This document shows, piece after piece, positions 17,406 through 27,318 of a stretch of DNA of 64,000 nt; position 1 is the first letter of the stretch, and each line of letters starts with the position of its first letter. This stretch comes from Croceivirga radicis (GTDB lineage: Bacteria; Bacteroidota; Bacteroidia; Flavobacteriales; Flavobacteriaceae). Below the pieces are notes generated by a model. That model saw only the letters and a program-made list of their open reading frames with translations. It searched no databases and was not told where the DNA came from. Made by a program: the position numbers and the translations under genes. The stretch is taken from contig NZ_MTBC01000004.1 of assembly GCF_002072105.2 (NCBI RefSeq), forward strand, positions 282,913 through 346,912, read 5' to 3'.

Positions 17406-19136
17406 ATGAAAACTTTAAGGCCCAAATTAATGTTTACAATTAGTTTGCTATGCGTTGTTATTTTTACCACTTCATGCAACAAAGACAGTGAACTGTTCGA
17501 TACAGAAATTGAACAAAGAACGGAAGATGAAAAAAACAGTGGAGAAATTAGCGAAAGTAGCTCTTCCATAGACTTCATTATCAATGATGATACCTTTCAT
17601 GTCTCAGGAGAAAAAGACATTTCCATACTTAATGTTCTTGGGAATGATACAATTCCATCTGGTTACACTTCTGAATTAATCAGTTTAAGCACACCTAAAG
17701 AGGGAATAGTTTCTATTAACGATGACAATACTATTAATTATGAACCTATTGAAAACACCAATGCAAAATTAAATGGTGGCAAAGTTAATGATGAGTTTCA
17801 ATATACTTTAAAAGTAACAGATACGGATGGTAACTCTGATGTGAAGAACGCATCTGTTAATGTCACCACTGATTATTCGGGTGAATTGAAAGCATTTCCC
17901 GGAGCATTTGGATTCGGAAAAAACGCTACTGGTGGAAGAGGAGGTATTGTATATAAAGTTACTAATTTAAATGACGAAGGGGAAGGCAGTTTAAGGTATG
18001 GTGTTGAACAAATTAGCGAACCAAGAACTATAGTTTTTGAAGTATCTGGTTATATAAATGCTAAAACTCCTATCAGAATTAAAAATGGTAATATAACGAT
18101 TGCAGGACAAAGTGCACCCAGTAAGGGAATATGTATACGTGGTGCTTCTTTATGGATAGAAGCAGAAAACGTTATTGTAAGATATCTTAAAATTAGACCT
18201 GGAAAAAATGCATATGACCCTAACGGTGTAGGACAAGCGGGAGGCGATGAACCGGATGACGGTATAAGAATTGTTTCATGGCCCGGGGGCAATTCAATAG
18301 AAAACATTATAATAGATCACTGTTCCGTTACATGGGCACATGATGGAATTTTGGATATAACTTCTCCACAAACAGATACATCCGTTAAGACAAAAAATAT
18401 TTCTATCCAAAATTGTCTATTAGCGGAGAACATTGATAAAGGTTATGGTGTTTTGGTCAATCTTGCCTATAATGTATCTTTTTATAATAATCTTATTGCA
18501 CATACCAGTGATAGAAATGTGGCCTTTTCTAGTGAAGCGGGAAAAGGTGGAGAAATGATTAATAATTTCGTCTATGGAACCATTCGATCTACTTGGTTTA
18601 GAGAAGGAAATGTAGTAGATTTTGTAGGCAATAAATATGTCACCGGCCCCAACATCAATAGATTATATGAAACTTATAAAATGGAGAAAGGCGAATTTGA
18701 TATAAACCAATCATCTGTCTACATCGATGACTGTATAGATGACGGAAAGTTAGCTAATTGGAACGCTAGAGCAAACCCGTTCATAGTATCTGCTCCAAAC
18801 TTCAACAACGATTATGATGTTAAGAGTGCTATTTCATTAGGACAGGATTTTCTAAGTTACATTGGTGATAATTTACATAGAGACGAAGCCGATCAACGAA
18901 TTATAGATCAGGTTATTAATGAAACAGGAAATCTGATTACGCATGAAAACCAAGTAGGAGGATATCCTTCACTAAGTGAAACTAGTAGAGATTTAAATTT
19001 TGACTCAGACAACGATGGTATTTCCGATATATGGGAAGTAACAAATTTTGGTTCTACCCTAATAAAGCCCACTGAAGATTTAGATGGTGATGGTTACACC
19101 ATAATAGAAGAATATTTGAACAGCTTAGTATACTAA
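17406..19136 (+). CDS. lipoprotein with pectate-lyase-like beta-helix
   Basis: A 576-residue exported lipoprotein (signal ends TTSC, Cys24). A cadherin/Ig-like domain spans about 55-152. From 160 follows a right-handed beta-helix of the polysaccharide-lyase PL1-like type: [47 protein letters not shown] and [16 protein letters not shown] near 302-317, where the PL1 active-site cleft lies. The C-terminus has two calcium-loop-like motifs ([12 protein letters not shown] and [13 protein letters not shown]). There is no T9SS sorting domain. Lying inside a uronic-acid capsule locus, it may cleave or edit the cell's own polymer, as AlgL does for alginate; that role is inference. Confidence 0.8.
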   Translation: MKTLRPKLMFTISLLCVVIFTTSCNKDSELFDTEIEQRTEDEKNSGEISESSSSIDFIINDDTFHVSGEKDISILNVLGNDTIPSGYTSELISLSTPKEGIVSINDDNTINYEPIENTNAKLNGGKVNDEFQYTLKVTDTDGNSDVKNASVNVTTDYSGELKAFPGAFGFGKNATGGRGGIVYKVTNLNDEGEGSLRYGVEQISEPRTIVFEVSGYINAKTPIRIKNGNITIAGQSAPSKGICIRGASLWIEAENVIVRYLKIRPGKNAYDPNGVGQAGGDEPDDGIRIVSWPGGNSIENIIIDHCSVTWAHDGILDITSPQTDTSVKTKNISIQNCLLAENIDKGYGVLVNLAYNVSFYNNLIAHTSDRNVAFSSEAGKGGEMINNFVYGTIRSTWFREGNVVDFVGNKYVTGPNINRLYETYKMEKGEFDINQSSVYIDDCIDDGKLANWNARANPFIVSAPNFNNDYDVKSAISLGQDFLSYIGDNLHRDEADQRIIDQVINETGNLITHENQVGGYPSLSETSRDLNFDSDNDGISDIWEVTNFGSTLIKPTEDLDGDGYTIIEEYLNSLVY

Positions 19137-19603
19137 CTGTTTTTGCCAATAAGTTTTACAGGATTCCCGCCAGCGATTGTATTGGCGGGAATATTTTTAT
19201 GCACTACACTGTTTGCGGAAATAACACTTCCTTCGCCTATTGTGACACCTGGTAGAACGACCACTCCAACACCTAACCATACATTAGCCTCTATGACTAT
19301 TGGTTTGGAAGTACCTTTGGTTCCTATACGTTTACTTGGTTCTTCCATACACAAATCATGGCCATTACTATCAAATATTTGACAATTGGCCGCAATTAGA
19401 CAATTACTTCCAATTGAAATAGATTTTCTTGCATGAATACAAGTTCCATGTATTCTACTATTCCTACCAATTATAATAGACCCTTTATCTTCAGCTTTAA
19501 ATTTACAAGGACCAAACATATTTACATGGTAGGTCTTATTGTTTGAGTTGATTACAACTTCATCCTCTATCACAATTGTTGCATTTTTATCTTTTTCAAT
19601 CAA
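19133..19603 (-). CDS. hexapeptide-repeat acyltransferase, start uncertain
   Basis: A left-handed beta-helix acyltransferase of the maltose/galactoside O-acetyltransferase kind, probably acetylating a sugar of the polymer. Hexapeptide repeats run from about residue 40, with GHDL near 81 and [27 protein letters not shown] near 107 to 133. The only usual start codon is TTG at 19603, yet the same frame stays open upstream to 19720 and reads [18 protein letters not shown], which continues the family's N-terminal pattern without any ATG, GTG or TTG. The true start is therefore a rare codon, or the initiation codon was lost. It is convergent with the lyase gene (4-bp overlap) and is the only minus-strand gene in the 12.4-32.5 kb block. 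Confidence 0.75.
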   Translation of the reverse strand: MIEKDKNATIVIEDEVVINSNNKTYHVNMFGPCKFKAEDKGSIIIGRNSRIHGTCIHARKSISIGSNCLIAANCQIFDSNGHDLCMEEPSKRIGTKGTSKPIVIEANVWLGVGVVVLPGVTIGEGSVISANSVVHKNIPANTIAGGNPVKLIGKNS

Positions 19604-19732
19604 AGGCTTACCGTTAAAAACAATTTTCTTACCAATAAGTTTTACTTTTGATCGTTTAACATAAGTATTGATTAAATACGATTTTAGTTTGAATTGAAGA
19701 CTGTTAAATACACCTATTGTTTAAATTATTAG

Positions 19733-20815
19733 ATGAAAAAAATCTGTTTTGTCATACACTCGATAACTTCTGGTGGCGCAGAAAGAGTTTTGGTAACTTT
19801 AGCAAACAATCTTAGCCAAAATTACGATGTCTCAATTGTAATTTTAGAAAAAAATAAGCCTTTTTATAGGATTAATCCAAAAATAAAAATCATACATTGT
19901 TTAGATTATATACCACCAAGTAAGGGGATTAAAAATGCACTTCAATTAAATATTAAGCTTATAAGCAAACTTAGAAAAATTATTAAAAATGGTAAATTTA
20001 ATATTGTTATTTCATTTCTTACCAATACTAATATTCTAATAAATATAGCTACATTAGGTATATCCAGTAAAACCATTATAAGTGAGCGGAATAATCCTTA
20101 TAAAAATTGTACTGTTAAATATTGGAGGGTCTTACGTAGAATAACCTATCCTTGGGCAAATCATCTAGTAGTTCAGACAAATTTTGTTAAAAATTATTTT
20201 CTTCCCTATGTAGATGCAAAAAAAATTTCAATACTACCTAACCCCTTAAGTAAGCATATAAAATTGCCTACAAATCTTTCGAAAGAGAATATTATACTCA
20301 ATGTGGGAAGATTATCAGAACAAAAGGGTCAAGAAATTCTTATCCAGGCCTTTGCTAAATTAGCTTTGGATGATTGGAAACTAATTCTGATAGGAGAAGG
20401 GCCAAAGCGAACAGAATATGAAAATCTAATAAAGGAATTAGGCTTAACACAAAAAATCAAATTATTAGGGAAACAAATGGATATTTCTCGCCATTACAAT
20501 AGGGCTAAAATTTTTGCTTTCCCATCTAGGTATGAAGGTTTTCCAAATGCATTAATAGAAGCAATGTATTTGAAGTTAGCGGTTATTTCATCGGATTGTG
20601 ACTCTGGGCCAAATGAAATTATAATAAATAACAAAAATGGTTATTTATTTAAAGTAGATAATGTTGATGAATTAGCACAAAAAATCAATACACTGGTCAA
20701 TAATCAAGAAAAAATAGAATTAATGGGTAATGAGGCTCATGAAACAGCCAAACAATTTGAAGTAGAGACTGTGATTGAAAAATGGAAAACATTAATAGAA
20801 AATAATCTTGAATAA
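19733..20815 (+). CDS. GT4 glycosyltransferase
   Basis: A 360-residue cytoplasmic retaining glycosyltransferase, GT-B fold. The N-terminal glycine-rich loop reads SITSGGAERVLVTLANNL, the nucleotide-sugar domain begins ILNVGRLSEQKGQ near 189, and the EX7E motif is EGFPNALIEA near 268. It would add one sugar during lipid-linked repeat-unit assembly. Its coding sequence is much richer in AT than the sugar-nucleotide operon, as are the next four genes. It opens the long rightward assembly operon and overlaps the flippase gene by 8 bp. Confidence 0.88.
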   Translation: MKKICFVIHSITSGGAERVLVTLANNLSQNYDVSIVILEKNKPFYRINPKIKIIHCLDYIPPSKGIKNALQLNIKLISKLRKIIKNGKFNIVISFLTNTNILINIATLGISSKTIISERNNPYKNCTVKYWRVLRRITYPWANHLVVQTNFVKNYFLPYVDAKKISILPNPLSKHIKLPTNLSKENIILNVGRLSEQKGQEILIQAFAKLALDDWKLILIGEGPKRTEYENLIKELGLTQKIKLLGKQMDISRHYNRAKIFAFPSRYEGFPNALIEAMYLKLAVISSDCDSGPNEIIINNKNGYLFKVDNVDELAQKINTLVNNQEKIELMGNEAHETAKQFEVETVIEKWKTLIENNLE

Positions 20816-22148
20816 TATCCTTGACAAAATTAAACGACTTTTCTCAAAGAGTCTTTTGAGAAATATCTTAGTTGTAAGTGGAATTACATTCGCAATAAGT
20901 CTATTAGGATTTTATAAAGAAACCATAATTGCTGCAGAGTTTGGCCTATCTGTAGAGTTAGATACCTTTTTTATTGCTTTAATTATACCAGGATTAATCA
21001 ATTCTGTTTTCATAGGTTCCTACAAAACTATTTTTATCCCTAACTATATTCTTAATTTAAAAGAAAACAAGGATTCTTCCAGTTTTATTGCAACAAGCTT
21101 AACTATTACGCTTGTATTCAGCATATTGTCAGTTATAATAATTACTTTATTCTATAGTTCTTATTTAAATTACATGTTTCCGGGGAAAGACGAATCTTAT
21201 TATAATTTAATTAAAAGTCAATTATATATTATAAGTCCTTCTATACTATTTTGGGGGTATTCATCTATACTAGGAGCCCTCCTTAATGCTCATGAAGAGT
21301 ACAAATTAAGTACTATTGCTAATATTTTTACTCCAATATTTATTATTGTACTGGTACTGTTATCTAAATTTTTTAATAGAGCAAATATACTTGCTTGGGG
21401 CACGTTATTAGGCGCAATATCTTCCGCTGTATTTCTAACAATAATCGTTTTTTTTAAAAGATTAAAACCTTTAGGAAAGGTATACTTCAAAGAAAAAAAT
21501 ATAATTTTATTAATTAAACAATTACCCGCAAAAATAAGCTCTTCTCTATTTACGGCATTTATAGAGGTGGTAGACCAATTTTTTGCTGCTCAACTAATCA
21601 TAGGTTCTTTAGCGGCTTTAAACTATGGATTAAAAATACCAGCGTTTGCAACCAGTATCCTTGTAATAGCACTTAATAATGTGTTGCTACCTTATTTCTC
21701 TAAAGCAGCTTTGGATAATAGGGGTTTAGCTTTTAAAAATTTATTTAAAAATTTAAATTTTGTTTTTTTTTTCACACTTATTGTAGCTTTCACAGGTATA
21801 CTTTGTAGTGATTTTATAGTAGAATTATTATTTCAACGAAATAATTTTACAAAAGAAGATAGCTATGTAGTTTCCAATATCCAACAAATATTTCTAGCTT
21901 ATTTACCCTTTAAAATTTGTGGAATGATAATGGTAAACTTTTCAACAAGTATAAATAAAAATAATATCCTAGCGTACATCGCATTTCTTTCTGTTGTAAT
22001 TAACGTTATACTGGATTATATTTTAATAAGGTTTTATGGCATCTTTGGCATTGCATTTTGCACAACTATAATTACTGCTTTAAGGGCAACAACAATATAT
22101 CTTTATTTAAGATACTTACAACGGCAAAATTCAGTAATAACAGGTTAA
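20808..22148 (+). CDS. MOP-superfamily polysaccharide flippase (MurJ/Wzx-like)
   Basis: A 446-residue polytopic membrane protein with about 12-14 hydrophobic segments, expected to flip undecaprenyl-linked repeat units to the periplasmic face. The N-terminus (GFYKETIIAAEFGLSVELDTFFIALIIPG) resembles MurJ/MviN more than classical Wzx; a membrane-buried acidic site appears in EVVDQFFAAQLI. The start is TTG at 20808, inside the end of the upstream gene; no ATG occurs until residue 124 or so, in the fifth hydrophobic region, so TTG is well supported. Its place in an assembly operon favours capsule rather than lipid II export. Confidence 0.85.
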   Translation: MNNILDKIKRLFSKSLLRNILVVSGITFAISLLGFYKETIIAAEFGLSVELDTFFIALIIPGLINSVFIGSYKTIFIPNYILNLKENKDSSSFIATSLTITLVFSILSVIIITLFYSSYLNYMFPGKDESYYNLIKSQLYIISPSILFWGYSSILGALLNAHEEYKLSTIANIFTPIFIIVLVLLSKFFNRANILAWGTLLGAISSAVFLTIIVFFKRLKPLGKVYFKEKNIILLIKQLPAKISSSLFTAFIEVVDQFFAAQLIIGSLAALNYGLKIPAFATSILVIALNNVLLPYFSKAALDNRGLAFKNLFKNLNFVFFFTLIVAFTGILCSDFIVELLFQRNNFTKEDSYVVSNIQQIFLAYLPFKICGMIMVNFSTSINKNNILAYIAFLSVVINVILDYILIRFYGIFGIAFCTTIITALRATTIYLYLRYLQRQNSVITG

Positions 22149-22154
22149 ACTTAT

Positions 22155-22162
22155 TATGTTTG
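22155..22162 (+). promoter_or_regulatory. candidate internal -7 element
   Basis: TATGTTTG matches TAnnTTTG 18 bp before the ATG of the TupA-like gene. No good upstream TTTG is visible, so an internal promoter is only suggested. Confidence 0.25.
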
Positions 22163-22180
22163 TGTACCTTAAAATTTACT

Positions 22181-23125
22181 ATGATACAACCACTTGAATT
22201 TATTTACAAAAAAACAAGTCTAGGCAGATTATTACAGAAATTATATTCTTATTTAATCGAAAGGGTTTTACCTGACAATTGGGTTGTCAAACACTTATAC
22301 AAGAAAAAAACCAAACAAAAATTGGACTTGAAAAATCCAAAAACCTTAAACGAAAAAATTAATTGGTTAAAATTGTATGATAGGCGTGAAATACATACTC
22401 TCTGCGCTGACAAATATGAAGTTAGAAATTATATATCCTCTACGATTGGTAGTGAATTTCTTGTTGATCTTTACCATCAGGATTTTTCCACAGATGTGAT
22501 AAACGCAAATTCTCTAAGCCAGCGGCCTTGCATTATAAAAACAAACCACGATAGTGGCGGTGGTATTTTTATTTACAAAGACACAAAACCAAATTACGAT
22601 AAAATACGTGAACAGTTAAAAAAGAGATTAGAGCAGAACTATTATCATGCAAAAAAAGAATGGCAGTATAAGAATATTAAACCACGCATTATAATTGAAA
22701 AATTACTATTAAACCAAAAGGGAGAAATTCCGATGGACTATAAGGTTCATTGTTTTAATGGAAAAGCAGAATACATACAAGTAGATATAAATAGAGGTAC
22801 TGATAACCACGCAAGAAATTGGTATAATAAAAATTGGGAAAAAGCCAAGTTTAAATGGACATCAAATATCAACGGTTATATTACAAATCCAACTAATAAA
22901 ATTATTAAAAGACCTATGGCGTTAGAACAGATGTTGGCATTATCCAATAAACTGGCTACGCCTTTCCCTTATGTGCGTATAGATTGGTATGATGTTGATG
23001 GTAAATTATATTTTGGTGAAATTACTTTTCATCACGATGGAGGAGGTAGACTTATTGAGCCATCAGAGTGGGATTACAAATTAGGTGCCATGGTAGATTT
23101 AAATAGACTCTCAATAATTTCATAA
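22181..23125 (+). CDS. TupA-like ATP-grasp protein
   Basis: A 314-residue member of the TupA-like ATP-grasp family, which in capsule and teichuronopeptide loci is thought to attach amino acids to uronic-acid carboxyl groups. Visible family features: LNEKINWLKLYDRRE near 58, LCADKYEVRNYI near 77, IIKTNHDSGGG near 120, IIIEKLLLN, MDYKVHCFNGK, and the C-terminal metal-site stretch YFGEITFHHDGGG. I set the start at the ATG at 22181; the frame is open further upstream, but that part overlaps the flippase membrane segments. In a uronic-acid polymer locus, an amide-forming ligase of this kind fits well. Confidence 0.85.
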   Translation: MIQPLEFIYKKTSLGRLLQKLYSYLIERVLPDNWVVKHLYKKKTKQKLDLKNPKTLNEKINWLKLYDRREIHTLCADKYEVRNYISSTIGSEFLVDLYHQDFSTDVINANSLSQRPCIIKTNHDSGGGIFIYKDTKPNYDKIREQLKKRLEQNYYHAKKEWQYKNIKPRIIIEKLLLNQKGEIPMDYKVHCFNGKAEYIQVDINRGTDNHARNWYNKNWEKAKFKWTSNINGYITNPTNKIIKRPMALEQMLALSNKLATPFPYVRIDWYDVDGKLYFGEITFHHDGGGRLIEPSEWDYKLGAMVDLNRLSIIS

Positions 23126-23135
23126 TTTAAATATT

Positions 23136-24308
23136 ATGGGGCAAAAGATAAAGCTGCTAACAAGGCTTACAGTACTTTTAATGGTGCTATGTAACATCCC
23201 TAATTTTTTACTGACCTATTTTGGGGATACATTAGGAACCCTTAGTAGCTTATTTACAACTGGTATTTTATTGGTTTATTTTTTTTTGGATAGAAAATGG
23301 ACCAAGCCAGCACTTCCATTTTATATTTTCAGTATTCTCTATTTTAGTATCAGTGCATTAAGTTATAATGGAGATGAAATTTATTTGATAAAAGAAATCA
23401 TTAGGTTTTTGATCCTAATTACTTGTATAACAGAAGTAATGCATGATACCAAATATGAAGAATTAATTTTTATTTTGGTAATTGCAGGTTTAAGTGTAAT
23501 TATTAACGGCGTTTTATTTCCTAACATCAATGAAAAATTTGGGTTAGTACGAGGAAGGTTCAGTGGTTTTTTATTAAACCCCAATACAGCTGGCACTGTT
23601 TGTTTATTAGGAATGGCTATTTCGTACAGTTTAAAAAACAAGGTTTTAAAGCTTGGTTCACAAGCTATTTTAACCTTTGCTGGTTTATTGACTCTTTCTC
23701 GGACGTTTTTAATCGTTTGGACTCTAATCAATGTGTTTGCAATCATCAGGGATAAAAGAAATGCAATGGTTCCCATAATAGGAGTTTTTGCCTTAGTGAT
23801 AATGATTACGTTTTCTAATAAAAAGAATTTTGCTACAGATAGGTTTGATGCATTAACTAGTTTTTTTACGGAAGGAGAGGTTAAAACCAACACGGTAAGC
23901 CATGATACCAGAGATAAAACTTGGGCTATTTATTATGATTTAATATTTGATAAACCCTTTTTCGGCTACGGCTTTAAATATTTTCAAGAACAAGCCCCAG
24001 GTAGACCTGGATCACACAACACTTACCTAATGATAATTGGTGATAGTGGTATTATTCCTTTTTTGGCGTTTATTTATATTTATCTCTACTTGTTGTACTA
24101 CGCATTTCTTTATTTTAAAGAAGAGCCATTTATCTTATATATTTTATTAGTGGTTATGTTAAATCTTATGGCTAGTCACACCTATTTCTTTAATCACCAA
24201 AGTGTATCCTTATCAATCTTTGCATTTCTTAGAATAAGAGCGTTAAAAGGCAATAAAACGAAACAATTATTCCAAAAATATAGGAAGAAAGCCACTAACC
24301 TTACCTAA
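23136..24308 (+). CDS. Wzy-like O-antigen polymerase/ligase family protein
   Basis: A 390-residue integral membrane protein with roughly ten hydrophobic segments and a large periplasmic loop (about 240-305). The motif SHNTYLMIIGDSGIIP near 291 is the Wzy_C/O-antigen ligase signature, with RGRFSGFLLNPNTAG and SRTFLIVW upstream. It most likely polymerises the lipid-linked repeat units; a ligase role cannot be excluded from sequence alone. It sits 10 bp after the TupA-like gene and 1 bp before a GT4 gene. Confidence 0.85.
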   Translation: MGQKIKLLTRLTVLLMVLCNIPNFLLTYFGDTLGTLSSLFTTGILLVYFFLDRKWTKPALPFYIFSILYFSISALSYNGDEIYLIKEIIRFLILITCITEVMHDTKYEELIFILVIAGLSVIINGVLFPNINEKFGLVRGRFSGFLLNPNTAGTVCLLGMAISYSLKNKVLKLGSQAILTFAGLLTLSRTFLIVWTLINVFAIIRDKRNAMVPIIGVFALVIMITFSNKKNFATDRFDALTSFFTEGEVKTNTVSHDTRDKTWAIYYDLIFDKPFFGYGFKYFQEQAPGRPGSHNTYLMIIGDSGIIPFLAFIYIYLYLLYYAFLYFKEEPFILYILLVVMLNLMASHTYFFNHQSVSLSIFAFLRIRALKGNKTKQLFQKYRKKATNLT

Positions 24309-24309
24309 A

Positions 24310-25413
24310 ATGATAGTGAATAAATTTCAAATAACAACCATTTATTTCGTAGTGCCCAGTTTAAGTTCTGGAGGAGCAGAAAAAGTTCTTACTTTTTTGG
24401 CAAAATCATTTAATAACCAAAAATACAAATCTAAATTAATAGTGATTGGTTTTCAATCCGATACAGTTTATGATACTAATGGTATTGATATTTTATATTT
24501 AAATAAAAAAAGGGTTTCCCAATCAGTATTAGATTTATATTTATTAATAAGAAAAAACCGTCCAGATATTGTTTTTGGTACTTTATCCCATATCAACTCC
24601 CTATTAGGATTGATTTCTTTCGTTACCCCAAAAACCAAATTTATTGGTCGTGAGACTATTATTGGAAGTACGCAAAAAGACCATATTGCACAAAATGGTA
24701 TCAAATCAAGTATTTTTAATATAATAGCTAAAATTGGTCATAAAGGCTTAGATACGTTGGTTTGCCAGTCAAAAGATATGCAGATTGAGGTCTTAAAAAG
24801 AAAATTAGTTGCCAAACATAAATTAGCGGTTATAAATAATCCTATCCAGGATGGCTTTAAAGTAAAAAATCGTATACCAGCCTTTACAAATAATTGGATT
24901 TTTATTACTGTGGCTAGTCTTGCCAAACGAAAAGGACATCTAAGGATATTAGAAGCATTAAAAGACCTAGATATAGATTTTATTTATAAAATTATAGGTA
25001 GCGGTGAAGAGTTAGAGAACATTATGAAAACAGCTAGATTGTATAATCTAGAAAAAAAAATAGAGCATATTCCTTTTACGACAAGAATCAATGAATTATT
25101 AATGGATAGTCATCTTTACCTACAGGGATCCTATGTTGAAGGATTTCCAAATGCACTAGTAGAAAGCCTAGCTACGGGCACTCCTGCGGTTGTTTTTAAA
25201 GCCCCAGGTGGCATAAATGAGATTATGATCAACAACGTAAACGGTTTTATTGTAAGTGAGTCAAAAGAAATGGAGAGTAAAATATTAAAAATCACGAAAG
25301 AAATAGATTGTTTTAAACCAGAAAAAGTAAGTAGCACAATTACCTATAGACTAAATAAAACCAAAATTTTACAACAATACGATTTGTTATTCGCAAAATT
25401 AATAGCAAAATAA
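24310..25413 (+). CDS. GT4 glycosyltransferase
   Basis: A 367-residue GT-B glycosyltransferase. The N-terminal loop is SLSSGGAEKVLTFLAKSF, the second domain opens FITVASLAKRKGHLRIL near 197, and the EX7E motif is EGFPNALVES near 276. It resembles the GT4 genes at 19733 and 27319 in loop and motif spacing, so these may descend from one ancestor. Acceptor and donor are unknown. Confidence 0.87.
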   Translation: MIVNKFQITTIYFVVPSLSSGGAEKVLTFLAKSFNNQKYKSKLIVIGFQSDTVYDTNGIDILYLNKKRVSQSVLDLYLLIRKNRPDIVFGTLSHINSLLGLISFVTPKTKFIGRETIIGSTQKDHIAQNGIKSSIFNIIAKIGHKGLDTLVCQSKDMQIEVLKRKLVAKHKLAVINNPIQDGFKVKNRIPAFTNNWIFITVASLAKRKGHLRILEALKDLDIDFIYKIIGSGEELENIMKTARLYNLEKKIEHIPFTTRINELLMDSHLYLQGSYVEGFPNALVESLATGTPAVVFKAPGGINEIMINNVNGFIVSESKEMESKILKITKEIDCFKPEKVSSTITYRLNKTKILQQYDLLFAKLIAK

Positions 25414-25463
25414 GCTACATAAAATCAATATAGTAATAGAACCCTGCCCTTAAACAAAAAACT

Positions 25464-27308
25464 ATGTGTGGAATATACGGCACAACCATTTTTTATAACC
25501 AAAAACAGGTACAAAAAAAGTTAGAAAGAACGGCTTTTAGAGGGCCAGATTACATGGGCATCACTACCCTAGACGCAAAACCCAACCCTTTAATTTTTGG
25601 TCATAACAGATTGTCTATTATTGATTTGGACGAACGTTCTAACCAACCATTCTCGTATCACGACCTAACTATAGTTTTTAATGGTGAAATATTTAACTTT
25701 CAGGATATTCGAAAACAACTAGAACAAAAAAATTACGTTTTTAAGACTACAAGTGATACAGAGGTTATCTGTGCCGCCTATTTAGAATACGGCAAAAAAT
25801 GCGTTTCTCTTTTTAATGGAATGTTTGCCTTTGTACTATATGATCCCAAACAAAATATACTATTTGGAGCTATAGATCGCTTAGGTCAAAAACCATTTTA
25901 TTATTACCATAATGGTTTAGCGTTTGAATTTGCAAGTCAACTATCATCTATTCAAATGTTTAATCCGGCCTTAAGCATATCTTCTAGTGCCATTCAGCAA
26001 TATTTTTCATGGAATTATATCCCTGCATCTCAGACTATATTTAACGAGGTTAATAAATTAGAGGGAGGCCACATATTTACCTACGCTTTAGGTTCTGGCC
26101 AATTAAATATTGAACCTTACTGGGATATCCCATATACCGCACCTCAAGATACCACTTTAAGTTTTGACCAAGCCAAACAAGAATTAAAAGAACTGTTGGT
26201 AGATGCTACCAAAATTAGACTGTTCGCCGATGTTCCCGTGGGTGTTTTTTTATCTGGGGGAGTAGATAGTTCTTTAATCTCTGCCTTAGCCACACAAACC
26301 ACAGCTGAGAAAATTAAAACCTTTTCCATAAAGTTTAGTCATGATCGGTTTGATGAAAGTAGTTATGCAGAAAAAGTGGCCAAACATTTAAAAACAGATC
26401 AACATACCATACTTTGTGATGTTAAGGAAGGTTTGGGTCTAATTGATAATTTTACGCATTATTATGATGAGCCCTTTGCAGACTCCTCGGCAATACCATC
26501 CATGTTGCTGGCAAAACACACTAAAAAACATGTTACCGTGGCCTTGTCTGGAGATGCCGGCGATGAATTGTTTTTAGGATATCATAGATATGATTGGTTA
26601 AGAATTATTAATTACTTCATGAAAATGCCAACCGGGCTTAGAAAATTAACGGCTAACAGCCTTCTTTGTATCCCTAATTACAAAGCAAATGTTGTAGGTA
26701 AGGTAATTTCCAATCCCAATATAGAAAAGGCATATTTAACTACGGTTTATGATAAAAACCCAGTGTATCTCAATAGGGTTATTGAACAACATATTCCGCA
26801 ACAGATATACTTAGACCATAAAAACAAAGATATTTTTCAAAAAGCGGGAGATTTTGATTTAAAGACCTATTTACCTTTTGATATTAATACCAAAGTTGAT
26901 AGGGCCACCATGGCTTTCTCTCTTGAAGCTAGGTCTCCATTATTGGACTATCGCGTAGTAGAATATGCACAAAAATTACCCACAAATTTTAAATATCAAA
27001 AAGGAAATCAGAAAAGAATTTTAAAGGAAATATTATATGACCATGTGCCTAAAGCTATTTTTGATAGACCTAAAAGTGGATTTGCTATCCCTTTTCAAGA
27101 GTGGTTTAAAGATGAACTTAAAACATATGTGTACGATTCTTTAAACGAATCTCAATTGAATAAAATACCGAACATAAATAAAAATGTGGTATTAAATAAA
27201 ATTGAGAACCATATGCAATCCAAAGAAAACAACTACAGTTTAATATGGAAATTGATTATTTTAAAACAATGGTTAGATAAAAATGGAAAAGCTTTCTCCA
27301 TAACGTAA
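25464..27308 (+). CDS. class II glutamine amidotransferase (AsnB/WbpS-like)
   Basis: A 614-residue asparagine-synthase-type enzyme. Cys2 after the initiator Met is the N-terminal glutaminase nucleophile (MCGIYG), with RGPDYMG near 25. The synthetase domain carries the ATP loop SGGVDS at 264-269 and LSGDAGDELFLGYHRY near 355. Within polysaccharide loci such enzymes (WbpS type) amidate the carboxyl group of hexuronic acids, and this cluster makes UDP-GalNAcA-type precursors, so uronamide formation is more likely than asparagine synthesis. The longer 50-bp gap upstream has no terminator. Confidence 0.85.
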   Translation: MCGIYGTTIFYNQKQVQKKLERTAFRGPDYMGITTLDAKPNPLIFGHNRLSIIDLDERSNQPFSYHDLTIVFNGEIFNFQDIRKQLEQKNYVFKTTSDTEVICAAYLEYGKKCVSLFNGMFAFVLYDPKQNILFGAIDRLGQKPFYYYHNGLAFEFASQLSSIQMFNPALSISSSAIQQYFSWNYIPASQTIFNEVNKLEGGHIFTYALGSGQLNIEPYWDIPYTAPQDTTLSFDQAKQELKELLVDATKIRLFADVPVGVFLSGGVDSSLISALATQTTAEKIKTFSIKFSHDRFDESSYAEKVAKHLKTDQHTILCDVKEGLGLIDNFTHYYDEPFADSSAIPSMLLAKHTKKHVTVALSGDAGDELFLGYHRYDWLRIINYFMKMPTGLRKLTANSLLCIPNYKANVVGKVISNPNIEKAYLTTVYDKNPVYLNRVIEQHIPQQIYLDHKNKDIFQKAGDFDLKTYLPFDINTKVDRATMAFSLEARSPLLDYRVVEYAQKLPTNFKYQKGNQKRILKEILYDHVPKAIFDRPKSGFAIPFQEWFKDELKTYVYDSLNESQLNKIPNINKNVVLNKIENHMQSKENNYSLIWKLIILKQWLDKNGKAFSIT

Positions 27309-27318
27309 AAGAAATATA

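Noticed and set aside
22058-22180. Longer N-terminus of the TupA-like protein
   Set aside because: The added residues overlap the flippase gene's membrane segments and lack family similarity; the ATG at 22181 gives the normal start.
25464-27308. Housekeeping asparagine synthetase asnB
   Set aside because: Sequence alone allows it, but the position within a uronic-acid polysaccharide operon makes a WbpS-like amidotransferase the better call.
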